DNA of 64,000 nucleotides from Pseudomonas brassicacearum (GTDB lineage Bacteria; Pseudomonadota; Gammaproteobacteria; Pseudomonadales; Pseudomonadaceae): contig NZ_MOBK01000006.1 in the NCBI RefSeq assembly GCF_003732265.1, positions 310,001 through 374,000 on the forward strand, written 5' to 3'. The notes under the pieces were generated by a model. It had not been told where the DNA came from and did no database searches. It was given only the letters and a program-made list of their open reading frames with translations. Shown here piece by piece: positions 27,394 through 34,845 of the stretch. Both the position numbers and the translations under genes were made by a program. Every line of letters begins with the position of its first letter. Within the stretch, counting starts at the first letter, position 1.

Positions 27394-27696
27394 TCAGAGC
27401 TCTTTACTGAAGGTCTTGAGGAATTCCTGGATGGTTTCCTCATTACGTTTGAAAAAATGCCACTGGCCGACTTTGCGGCTGCTGATCAGGCCGGCGCGTT
27501 GCAGGGTCGCCAGGTGCGCGGACACCGTGGACTGCGACAAACCGCAACGTTGATCGATCTGCCCGGCACAAACGCCGTGCTCGTTGCTGTGGGACTGGTC
27601 CGGGAATTCGACGTCGGGGTCTTTGAGCCAGTGCAGGATTTCTCGCCGTACTGGGTGTGCCAGGGCTTTTATTATTTCGTCGAGATTAATGGTCAT
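27394..27696 (-). CDS. ArsR-family winged-helix regulator
   Basis: A 100-residue ArsR/SmtB-fold repressor. The recognition region CGLSQSTVSAHLATLQRAGLI lies at about residues 51-71. The usual metal-binding ELCVCDL motif of metal sensors is absent; cysteines occur in GVCAGQIDQRCGL and could act in thiol or electrophile sensing. It is the first gene of the operon with an MFS exporter and xenB. The palindromic region just upstream (27725-27768) is the likely operator, giving self-regulation. Confidence 0.88.
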   Translation of the reverse strand: MTINLDEIIKALAHPVRREILHWLKDPDVEFPDQSHSNEHGVCAGQIDQRCGLSQSTVSAHLATLQRAGLISSRKVGQWHFFKRNEETIQEFLKTFSKEL

Positions 27697-27724
27697 TGGG
27701 GTGAGCTCGTGATGGTTAAAACGC

Positions 27725-27768
27725 TATATCGCGATGAAGCGAACTTTAGATCGGTATTTCGCGATATA
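27725..27768. promoter_or_regulatory. Candidate operator of the ArsR-type regulator
   Basis: TATATCGCGA (27725-27734) and TCGCGATATA (27759-27768) are exact inverted repeats 24 bases apart, and each centres on a small palindrome. A related GGTATATCG...CGATAC element lies at 27802-27826. The sites fall between the arsR and acpH starts. Confidence 0.55.
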
Positions 27769-27867
27769 CAAATATGATTTGGCTCTGAGCCGCTAACAAT
27801 TCGGTATATCGGGTTATAACGATACGTGGGGTGTAAAGATCCAAAGGCGCAATGCTAAGCTGCGCCC

Positions 27868-28446
27868 ATGAACTATCTCGCACATCTTCACCTTGGTGGC
27901 CAGCGTCCCGGCCAATGGCTCGGCAGTCTCTATGGCGATTTCGTCAAAGGACGGCTGCAAGGGCAATTCGCGCCGGAGATCGAGGCGGCCATCCAGTTGC
28001 ATCGCAGCATCGACGTATTTACCGACCGCCATCCGTTGGTGGATATTGCGTTGTCGCGGTTTTCCACGACACGCCGGCGTTACGCCGGGATCGTGCTCGA
28101 CGTGTTTTTCGACCACTGCCTGGCACGGGACTGGACCCTGTACGCCGACCGGCCACTGGAACTGTTCACGACGGATGTGTACCGGGTGCTGTCGGCCGAG
28201 CCGCAGTTGCCGGAGCGGTTGGCGAGAATCGCGCCGCACATGGTGGCGAATGACTGGTTGGGGTCGTATCAGGAGTTCGAGGTGCTGGAGCAGGTGCTGC
28301 GGGGGATTTCGCGACGGTTGACCCGGCCGGAGGAACTGGCGGGGGCGATGCAGGAATTGCGGGTGTTGTACGAACCGTTGAGCGAGGATTTCAGGTTGTT
28401 CTATCCGCAGCTCCAGACCTTCGCCCAAAACTACCCAACACCCTAA
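27868..28446 (+). CDS. acpH: Acyl carrier protein phosphodiesterase AcpH
   Basis: A 192-residue member of the AcpH (DUF479) family, which removes the 4'-phosphopantetheine arm from acyl carrier protein. MNYLAHLHLGG, GSLYGDFVKGR, a His-Arg segment (IQLHRSIDVFTDRHP) and VLDVFFDHCLARDW contain the conserved His and Asp residues expected for this HD-like metal-dependent fold. The gene is divergent from the arsR operon and is followed by a REPIN six bases after its stop. It appears monocistronic. Confidence 0.88.
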   Translation: MNYLAHLHLGGQRPGQWLGSLYGDFVKGRLQGQFAPEIEAAIQLHRSIDVFTDRHPLVDIALSRFSTTRRRYAGIVLDVFFDHCLARDWTLYADRPLELFTTDVYRVLSAEPQLPERLARIAPHMVANDWLGSYQEFEVLEQVLRGISRRLTRPEELAGAMQELRVLYEPLSEDFRLFYPQLQTFAQNYPTP

Positions 28447-28451
28447 AACCA

Positions 28452-28544
28452 ATGTGGGAGCGGGCTTGCTCGCGAAAGCGGCGTGTCATTCAACATTGAT
28501 GTCGACTGATGTACCGCTTTCGCGAGCAAGCCCGCTCCCACATT
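28452..28544. repeat. REPIN after acpH
   Basis: AATGTGGGAGCGGGCTTGCT and the inverse ending CAAGCCCGCTCCCACATT bracket about 50 bp. It lies between convergent acpH and olsA. Confidence 0.85.
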
Positions 28545-28554
28545 AGACATGTGT

Positions 28555-29346
28555 TTATGCGGCGATTGCGGGACGCATTGGCGCTTCCTGCTTTTCCGGA
28601 ATCGCCCCAAACAACGCTTTCTGCACCGCTTGCTGCGCTTCGAACGCCAGCGCCGCACGTTCGCGACCTTCGCAAGCAATCGGCTTGAGCAGATGAATCT
28701 CCACATCCCCCCGGTCATTGGCAAACAAGCGCATCAAGTGCGACAGCAGATCATCATCGCCAATGAACGGTGCCAGGGTATCGAGCTGACCGTCACGCAG
28801 GTAACGAATCGCCACCGGTTGCAGTTGCACCTCTGAATCAATCGCCGCCGACAGCAAGCGACCATGGAAGGTACGCAACGAACGGCCATCGGTGGTGGTG
28901 CCTTCCGGGAACATCAGCAGCGGATGCTCCTGTTCGAGGTGGCGGGTCATTTGTTTGCGGATCAGCTGACTGTCACCCGACCCGCGACGGATAAACAGAC
29001 TGCCGGCCTTGGCCGCCAACCAACCCGCCACCGGCCAGGTGCGCACTTCGGCCTTGGACAGGAACGACATTGGCGTCAGCATGCCCAGCAGCGGGATGTC
29101 GGTCCAGGACACGTGATTGCTGACCCAGAGCATCGGTTGCTTGGGCAGTTCACCCTGAACGGTGACCTGGAAGGGCAGGGCATTGCTCAACCGCGCCATG
29201 AAAAACCGTGACCAGCGCTGGCGGCGGACCATCGAGTGGGCGATGCCCATGCGCTCGAACAGCCCAAACACACTGGCCATGGTCAATCCCAGAGCGACCA
29301 CCACCAATACTCGCGCAATCCGCGCGTACACCCGCAACCGACTCAT
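28555..29346 (-). CDS. olsA: Lyso-ornithine lipid O-acyltransferase OlsA
   Basis: A 263-residue membrane-bound acyltransferase of the PlsC family. One hydrophobic segment lies near the N-terminus. The catalytic HxxxxD block is NHVSWTDIP near residue 80 and the glycerol/acceptor motif is FPEGTTTDGRSL near 150. OlsA esterifies the hydroxyl of lyso-ornithine lipid. The start codon overlaps the stop of olsB (ATGTGATG arrangement), so the pair is translationally coupled; this pairing decides OlsA over PlsC. Confidence 0.88.
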   Translation of the reverse strand: MSRLRVYARIARVLVVVALGLTMASVFGLFERMGIAHSMVRRQRWSRFFMARLSNALPFQVTVQGELPKQPMLWVSNHVSWTDIPLLGMLTPMSFLSKAEVRTWPVAGWLAAKAGSLFIRRGSGDSQLIRKQMTRHLEQEHPLLMFPEGTTTDGRSLRTFHGRLLSAAIDSEVQLQPVAIRYLRDGQLDTLAPFIGDDDLLSHLMRLFANDRGDVEIHLLKPIACEGRERAALAFEAQQAVQKALFGAIPEKQEAPMRPAIAA

Positions 29347-30101
29347 CACATGGCCGCCTTGAAGTGCTTGGCGTAACGCGGGCAGAGCTCGTCGCGCTTG
29401 AGCAGGATGAACACGTCGGCCACCTGGAAATCTTCGTCCCAGCACGGCTCGCCGCAAATCTTCGCGCCGAGGCGCATGTAGGCCTTGAGCAGCGGCGGCA
29501 TTTCGGCGATCACGTTGGAGGGGATATCCAGGGTCGGCAGCGGATTTCTCGGTTCGGCGCGCAGGTGTTCGGTGCACAGGTAGCGTTCGCGCAGGCGCTG
29601 CATGATCGCGTGGGCCTGAATGCCGCCGTCCTGCATCGGGATGCTCGCGCAGCCCATCAAATAGCTGTAGCCGCCCTCATTCAGTACTTCGGCCAGTTCA
29701 CCCCAGAGTACGGCGATGGTGCCGCCGTTGCGGTAGGCCGGGTCGACGCAGGTGCGACCGATTTCCAGGATCGGGCCTTTGAGGTGCACCAGGCCGTGCA
29801 GGCTGAATTCTTCTTCGCTGTAGAACTTGCCCAGGCTGCTGGCCGCCGTGTGGTCGAGCAAACGGGTGGTCGCCACCAGGCGCCCGGTGTTCAAGTCACG
29901 CACGCCGATGTGGGCGCAATGAACATCATAGTCATCCATGTCCAGACCCAGCTCAGCGCCCTTCAGCTTGGCGTTGAACTCGCCGCTGAATACGTTGAAG
30001 CGCAAGGCCTGGGCTTCCTGCAAGGCTTGGCTGCCGATCAGGCGTTCGGCTTGCAGGCGGCGGTCGTTGCCGGTGTCGCGGATGCGGGCGATCTGAGTCA
30101 T
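29346..30101 (-). CDS. olsB: L-ornithine N-alpha-acyltransferase OlsB
   Basis: A 251-residue GNAT-fold N-acyltransferase that joins a 3-hydroxyacyl chain from acyl carrier protein to ornithine, the first step to phosphorus-free ornithine lipids. [34 protein letters not shown] and the long C-terminal DQFxxADV-like segment ([19 protein letters not shown]) are family landmarks. It heads the olsBA pair. A Pho-box-like site lies about 120 bp upstream, agreeing with phosphate-starvation control of ornithine lipids in pseudomonads. Confidence 0.9.
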   Translation of the reverse strand: MTQIARIRDTGNDRRLQAERLIGSQALQEAQALRFNVFSGEFNAKLKGAELGLDMDDYDVHCAHIGVRDLNTGRLVATTRLLDHTAASSLGKFYSEEEFSLHGLVHLKGPILEIGRTCVDPAYRNGGTIAVLWGELAEVLNEGGYSYLMGCASIPMQDGGIQAHAIMQRLRERYLCTEHLRAEPRNPLPTLDIPSNVIAEMPPLLKAYMRLGAKICGEPCWDEDFQVADVFILLKRDELCPRYAKHFKAAM

Positions 30102-30219
30102 GGCGATTCTCCGTGCGGGCTGCTCACCCGTCTTGGGTTACAGCGGATCGACTTTCTTTATGCAGCCGTTTTGTGCAAGGTCAGGCTATGTAGCCCCGGT
30201 GTCATCGCCATTAAGCTTT

Positions 30220-30238
30220 GGTGATGCTTATATGACAG
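30220..30238 (-). promoter_or_regulatory. Pho-box-like site upstream of olsBA
   Basis: On the minus strand CTGTCATATAAGCATCACC: the first half is a perfect CTGTCAT, followed by four A/T bases and a weaker second half (GCATCAC against CTGTCAC, 4 of 7). It sits 119 bp upstream of the olsB start and 18 bp before the opposite gene. Confidence 0.4.
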
Positions 30239-30255
30239 CCCACGAGGAGCCTCTT

Positions 30256-31134
30256 ATGCCCTGGCAAAACCTGTTGAATCGCCACGAACGCCTGCCCGCC
30301 AACCCGGATCTGGCGGAAGGTTTCGTGACCTTGTTGCACCAGTTGGGCACGGTGACGCCGTTTGAACTGGCCGTGGCTGGCGGGCGTTTGATGGCCACGC
30401 CGGGGCTGGCGTTTCTGGTGGGGTATCAGGCAGCGTTGCGCATGCTCTGGCCGAGCGCGCCGTTGAGCCTCGGCGCGCTGTGTGCGACCGAGCAACGCAG
30501 CCTGCGACCGGCGGACATGCAAACCCGTCTCACCGATTTGCGCCTGAGCGGGCGCAAGGATTTCGTCACCGCCGGTGATGCCGCCGAATGGCTGTTGATC
30601 GCTGCCCGCAGTGAAGCGCCCGGCGAGGCAGTAAGCCTGAGCCTGGCGGTGGTCTATCCCGATGAACCGGGCGTGCGCCTGGAAAAGCTGCCGGCAATCG
30701 CGCTGATGCCGGACATCAGTCATGGCCGGTTGTTTCTCGACAATGCCCAGTGCGAGTTGTTGGCGGGGGATGGTTGGGATGCCTACGTCAAACCGTTCCG
30801 CACCCTTGAAGATGTTTACGTATTGAGCGCGATGACGGCGTGGCTGTATGGCATTGGCCAGGACAGTGACTGGGCGCAAGCGTTGCAGTTGCGGTTACTG
30901 GCGTTGTTGGCCGGGTGCGCGGAAGTCAGCCGCCAGGCGCCGAACAATGCGGCCGGGCATGTGTTACTGGGTGGGTTGTTTGCGCAGTTCGAGGGGCTCA
31001 AGGTCGAGATCGATCAGGCGCTGGCCGATGGGCCGCCGCATTGGGCGGCGATGTGGCAGCGGGATCAGGCGGTGATGGCGTTGGCGGCGGGGGCCAGAGG
31101 TAAGCGGTTGGCCAAGGCATTTGCAGTGAATTGA
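30256..31134 (+). CDS. Shortened acyl-CoA dehydrogenase-like protein
   Basis: A 292-residue protein related to acyl-CoA dehydrogenases but about 90 residues short. The region from 100 to 200 resembles the middle beta domain (GRKDFVTAGDAAEWLLIAAR, then SHGRLFLDNAQCELLAGDGWDAY) and the C-terminal helices follow; the N-terminal domain is reduced, and a catalytic glutamate is not obvious. The ATG at 30256 is set by AGGAG seven bases upstream; longer in-frame starts lack this. It is divergent from olsB, sharing a promoter region. Activity may be lost or altered; the role is unknown. Confidence 0.7.
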   Translation: MPWQNLLNRHERLPANPDLAEGFVTLLHQLGTVTPFELAVAGGRLMATPGLAFLVGYQAALRMLWPSAPLSLGALCATEQRSLRPADMQTRLTDLRLSGRKDFVTAGDAAEWLLIAARSEAPGEAVSLSLAVVYPDEPGVRLEKLPAIALMPDISHGRLFLDNAQCELLAGDGWDAYVKPFRTLEDVYVLSAMTAWLYGIGQDSDWAQALQLRLLALLAGCAEVSRQAPNNAAGHVLLGGLFAQFEGLKVEIDQALADGPPHWAAMWQRDQAVMALAAGARGKRLAKAFAVN

Positions 31135-31136
31135 AG

Positions 31137-31214
31137 GGCCCCATCGCGAGCAGGCTCACTCCTACAGGGGAATGCATTTCAAACTGTAGGAGTGAGCCTG
31201 CTCGCGATGGGGCC
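31137..31214. repeat. REPIN with perfect 31-bp inverted repeat
   Basis: GGCCCCATCGCGAGCAGGCT at the left and AGCCTGCTCGCGATGGGGCC at the right are the outer parts of a 31-bp perfect repeat (31137-31167 and 31184-31214) with a 16-base loop. The short loop means it should fold as a very stable hairpin after the preceding stop. Confidence 0.9.
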
Positions 31215-31291
31215 AGTATGGGCAACACAAATCCCAAAACTGTCATCAACCTCAACTACGCTCTGCCAGTTGACCCCTCCGAGCCCACTCC

Positions 31292-32386
31292 ATGTTCAAA
31301 GGCTTGTCCCTGATCGTCATGCTGCTGCTCAGCCTCCCGGCCCACGCCGAAAACTGGCCGGCCGAGCAATGGTCAACCGGCCCGGTCATCACCGGGCCAG
31401 CGCTTCAAGCCCTGGAAACCTACGCCTTCCCAACCCGCGACGACAGCACCCGAAAAGGCGTGCGCACCGACGCCTTGCTGGTGATTCGCGACGGTCAATT
31501 GATCTACGAACGCTACGCCGGTCCGACCACCGCCGACACGCCGCACCTGACGTGGTCGATCAGCAAAAGCCTCATGGCCACGGTGCTGGGAGTGGCGTAT
31601 GGCGAAGGCCTGTTCAAACTCCAGGACCCGGTGCAGACGTTTTATCCGCCGATGAAAAAACACCCCAGCGTGACCATGGCCGACCTGCTGCATTGGGCTT
31701 CGGGGCTGGACTGGCAGGAAGACTATGAATACGCCCCGTTGAAGTCCTCAGTGGTGGCGATGCTCTATACCCGTGGCCATCAGGACATGGCCGCGTTCAC
31801 TGCCGACCGTGGCGAATACGCAAAGCCCGGCCAGGCCTTTCGTTACTCAAGTGGTGACAGCGGTTTGCTGTCCGCCGCGCTGAAAAATATCGTCGGCACG
31901 GCACGTTATCCAGACTATCCCTGGACCGCACTGTTCGATCCCTTGGGCATCCACCATGCCGTTTGGGAAACCGATGCCACGGGCACTTTTGTCGCTTCCT
32001 CTTACGCCTATCTGACAGCTCGCGACCTGGCACGAATCGGCTGGTTGATGGCGCGCGACGGGCGCTGGCAAGGTCGTCAATTGCTGCCCAAAGACTGGGT
32101 CGCCTTCAATCGCGAACCGTTCGCCCGCTATCACGCCCATCAGGATGACGCCGTGCCTGGCGGTCAATGGTGGCTCAATCGCGCGGTAGACGGGGCGGTA
32201 AAACCCTGGCCCGATGCGCCGGCTGATACCTTTGCGGCGCTGGGGCATTGGGGTCAGGCGATGTACGTTATTCCCAGCGAAAGCCTGGTGATCGTGCGCT
32301 ATGGCGATGATCGTGACGAGAGCTACCAGCACAACGAATTGCTCAAGCTCGCGCTCAAGGCGTTTGCTCAGAAGGTGCAGCCATGA
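31292..32386 (+). CDS. Periplasmic serine hydrolase of the beta-lactamase class C family
   Basis: A 364-residue protein with a signal peptide cleaved after AHA (residue 19). The SxxK motif is S-I-S-K at residues 89-92, the Tyr-x-Ser/Asn counterpart is RYSSGDSG near 190 and the third motif is probably HWGQ near 320. This fold covers esterases, D-amino acid peptidases and class C beta-lactamases; the long variable sequence points to an esterase/peptidase rather than a true AmpC. The next gene overlaps its stop by four bases, so they form a pair. Confidence 0.82.
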   Translation: MFKGLSLIVMLLLSLPAHAENWPAEQWSTGPVITGPALQALETYAFPTRDDSTRKGVRTDALLVIRDGQLIYERYAGPTTADTPHLTWSISKSLMATVLGVAYGEGLFKLQDPVQTFYPPMKKHPSVTMADLLHWASGLDWQEDYEYAPLKSSVVAMLYTRGHQDMAAFTADRGEYAKPGQAFRYSSGDSGLLSAALKNIVGTARYPDYPWTALFDPLGIHHAVWETDATGTFVASSYAYLTARDLARIGWLMARDGRWQGRQLLPKDWVAFNREPFARYHAHQDDAVPGGQWWLNRAVDGAVKPWPDAPADTFAALGHWGQAMYVIPSESLVIVRYGDDRDESYQHNELLKLALKAFAQKVQP

Positions 32387-32703
32387 GGTTTCTTCGACAC
32401 AGACCGTTCAGCGCGTTGTTCCTGATATTGCTGGTCGCGTTGCTCGGCTGGATCTGGCAGGAGCGAGTGGCGCTGTGGGCGTTCCCCGACATCATCAGCG
32501 CCTACACCGCCAAGGAATACTGCTCGTGCCGGTATGTGATGAACAACGAGGCCGGCTATTGCCACCGCTATGTAAAACAGTGGCTGCCCACCAGCAGCTT
32601 TGTCGATGACGCCGCGAGCAAACGCGTGACGGTCAGCGGCATGGGCCGCAGCAATAGCGCCACGTGGATCGGCGAACGCCAGGGCTGCCGCCTGCAACCC
32701 TGA
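32383..32703 (+). CDS. Hypothetical single-pass membrane/secreted protein
   Basis: A 106-residue protein overlapping the serine hydrolase gene by four bases (ATGA). Residues 8-27 form an uncleaved signal anchor or signal peptide (FSALFLILLVALLGWIWQE). The remainder is periplasmic and contains four cysteines (two in EYCSCRYV, then GYCHRYV and QGCRLQP), suggesting two disulfides. I do not recognise the family. The coupling to the hydrolase suggests a shared envelope job. Confidence 0.7.
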   Translation: MRFLRHRPFSALFLILLVALLGWIWQERVALWAFPDIISAYTAKEYCSCRYVMNNEAGYCHRYVKQWLPTSSFVDDAASKRVTVSGMGRSNSATWIGERQGCRLQP

Positions 32704-32735
32704 TTGCGCCAGAGGTTTCCGTGGCGAGCGGGCTT

Positions 32736-32870
32736 TTGTGGCGAGGGGGCTTGCCCCCGTTGGAGTGCGAAGCGCTCCTAATATCAGACAATGAGTTCTA
32801 TCTGGCGTACCGAGTTCGCAGATTTTACGACTGCTGCGCAGCCGGACGGGGGCAAGCCCCCTCACCACAA
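32736..32870. repeat. REPIN of the second family (GTGGCGAGGGGGCTTGCCCCC)
   Basis: TTGTGGCGAGGGGGCTTGCC at 32736 and GGCAAGCCCCCTCACCACAA ending at 32870 are inverted with one mismatch, about 87 bp apart. The core differs from the commoner GTGGGAGCGGGC class in this window. Confidence 0.8.
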
Positions 32871-32953
32871 TGGTCGAGTGGCAGTGACGGACAGTTTGCA
32901 TCTTGCTCACGGGCGGTTAAGGTTCGTGCAGGTTTATCCGCACATGAGTCTCT

Positions 32954-33544
32954 ATGTTCAACCGCTCCCTCTCTAAAACCCTCGCATTCCTCCTGTTGGC
33001 CGGTGCCACGCTGTCGGCCCACGCCGATTGGTATCTGGACGGCGAGTCCTCGCGCCTGTCGTTCATCAGCACCAAAAACGCCAACCTCTCCGAAGTGCAG
33101 CGCTTTCTGGTGCTGCACGGCAAGGTCGACGCCAAGGGCCTGGCCGAGGTGGAAGTCGAGCTGGAGTCGGTGAACAGTGGCATCCCGCTGCGCGATGAAC
33201 GCATGCGCAAGGAGCTGTTCGAGATCCAGACTTTCCCCGAAGCGTTGATCACCGCGCAGATTGATCTGCGTCCGATCAACGACCTCGCGCCCGGTGCGCA
33301 GTTGGAGTTGCGCTTGCCGCTGACCGTCAACCTGCATGGCAAGCAACATCAATACAACGCCGAATTGCTGGCGACGCGTCTCGATGACCGACGCTTTCAA
33401 GTGGTAACGCTGGAGCCGTTGGTGATCAATGCCGAAGATTTTGATCTGGCCCCCGGGCTGGAAACGTTGCGCAAGGTCGCCGATTTGTCGGCCATCAGTC
33501 TGTCGGTACCGGTGGGTGCGGTACTGATTTTCACGGCGCGCTGA
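32954..33544 (+). CDS. YceI-family periplasmic protein
   Basis: A 196-residue exported protein. The signal peptide ends at AHA/DW (about residue 24). The mature part is a lipocalin-like YceI barrel: WYLDGESSRLSFISTK at its start, then VEVELESVNSGIPLRDERMRKELFE and QLELRLPLTVNLHGKQH. YceI proteins bind isoprenoid-like or amphiphilic ligands. It is followed by clsB after two bases, so the two are co-transcribed; a link to membrane lipids is plausible but inferred. Confidence 0.88.
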   Translation: MFNRSLSKTLAFLLLAGATLSAHADWYLDGESSRLSFISTKNANLSEVQRFLVLHGKVDAKGLAEVEVELESVNSGIPLRDERMRKELFEIQTFPEALITAQIDLRPINDLAPGAQLELRLPLTVNLHGKQHQYNAELLATRLDDRRFQVVTLEPLVINAEDFDLAPGLETLRKVADLSAISLSVPVGAVLIFTAR

Positions 33545-33546
33545 CC

Positions 33547-34704
33547 ATGGCCGGTGCAATTTTTCCCTGGCGTGAAGGCAACCACTTTGAGCTGCTGATC
33601 GACGGTCCGCAGTTTTTCCCGCGCATGCTCGTCGCGATTGCCCGCGCCGAAGAACAGGTCGAGCTGGAACTGTATCTGGTGGAGGCGGGCGCCTGCGCCG
33701 AGGCCATGGTGCAAGCCCTGGTGTCGGCAGCCGAGCGCGGTGTGCGCGTGCGCTGCCTGTTCGATGACTATGGCAGCCTCGCATTCACCCTGACCTTGCG
33801 TCAGCGGCTGACGGCGGCCGGGGTCGAACTGCGTTTCTACAATCGCCTGAACTGGCGTCGTTGGGTCGGCAACTTCTACCGCGATCATCGCAAGCTGTTG
33901 CTGGTCGATCAAAGCCTGGCGGTGGTCGGTGGCACGGGCGTCACCGATGAGTTCTGGACGCCGGGTGAAGACACCAGCGAATGGCACGAGGTGATGGTGG
34001 AAATCACCGGGCCTTTGGTCATCGACTGGCAGTTGCTGTTCGACCGCCAATGGATCGCCAACCGCCATCGACGCGCCTGGAAACCGGCTTCGCATTTCGG
34101 CTTGCCGCGCCTGCCGCGAGTGCCGTCGATGGGTGAAGGCATGGGCCGGGTGGCCTATGCCGACGCCCGCCAGCACCGCGATATTCTGCAATCGCTGGTG
34201 CGCGCGTTGAACAGCGGCCAGCAACGCATCTGGCTGGCGACCCCGTACTTCCTGCCGACCTGGAAAGTCCGCCGCTCACTGCGCCGGGCCGCCGCCCGGG
34301 GTGTCGACGTGCGTCTGTTGTTGACCGGGCCGCGCACCGATCACCCGTCGGTGCGCTACGCCGGGCATCGCTACTACCCGCGACTGCTCAAGGCCGGGGT
34401 GAAAATCTTCGAGTACCAGCCGTGTTTCCTGCACCTGAAAATGGTCCTGATCGATGATTGGGTGAGCATCGGCTCGTGCAATTTCGATCACTGGAACTTG
34501 CGCTTCAACCTGGAAGCCAACCTCGAAGCGCTGGACCCGGGGCTGACGCTGGCCGTGGCGGGGAGTTTCGAACGGGACTTTGCGCAGAGCCAGGAAGTCA
34601 GCCTCGAAGAATGGCAACGCCGACCCTTGTGGAAGCGGGTCAAGCAACGGATCTGGGGCTGGGTGGATCGACTGGTGGTGAACCTGCTGGATCGTAGGGG
34701 CTGA
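33547..34704 (+). CDS. clsB: Cardiolipin synthase ClsB (phospholipase D family)
   Basis: A 385-residue PLD-superfamily enzyme with two HKD motifs: YRDHRKLLLVD near residue 115 and FLHLKMVLIDD near residue 298, each with the His-x-Lys-x4-Asp spacing. It lacks the N-terminal membrane helices of ClsA, fitting ClsB (E. coli YbhO), which makes cardiolipin and phosphatidylglycerol. The position after yceI and 3.5 kb from olsBA makes this a lipid-remodelling neighbourhood. ATG at 33547 starts two bases after the preceding stop. Confidence 0.88.
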   Translation: MAGAIFPWREGNHFELLIDGPQFFPRMLVAIARAEEQVELELYLVEAGACAEAMVQALVSAAERGVRVRCLFDDYGSLAFTLTLRQRLTAAGVELRFYNRLNWRRWVGNFYRDHRKLLLVDQSLAVVGGTGVTDEFWTPGEDTSEWHEVMVEITGPLVIDWQLLFDRQWIANRHRRAWKPASHFGLPRLPRVPSMGEGMGRVAYADARQHRDILQSLVRALNSGQQRIWLATPYFLPTWKVRRSLRRAAARGVDVRLLLTGPRTDHPSVRYAGHRYYPRLLKAGVKIFEYQPCFLHLKMVLIDDWVSIGSCNFDHWNLRFNLEANLEALDPGLTLAVAGSFERDFAQSQEVSLEEWQRRPLWKRVKQRIWGWVDRLVVNLLDRRG

Positions 34705-34733
34705 ACCTAATCTTAAGCACACCCTAAACCGAA

Positions 34734-34823
34734 TGTGGGAGCGGGCTTGCTCGCGAAGGGGGAATGTCAGTCAACGATGATGTCGACTGAAAGTCCGCCT
34801 TCGCGAGCAAGCCCGCTCCCACA
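34734..34823. repeat. REPIN between clsB and bglX
   Basis: TGTGGGAGCGGGCTTGCTCG and its inverse about 45 bp on. Lies between the convergent clsB and bglX and may serve both as terminator. Confidence 0.85.
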
Positions 34824-34845
34824 GGTTTTTGCGGTGTTTGAATAA

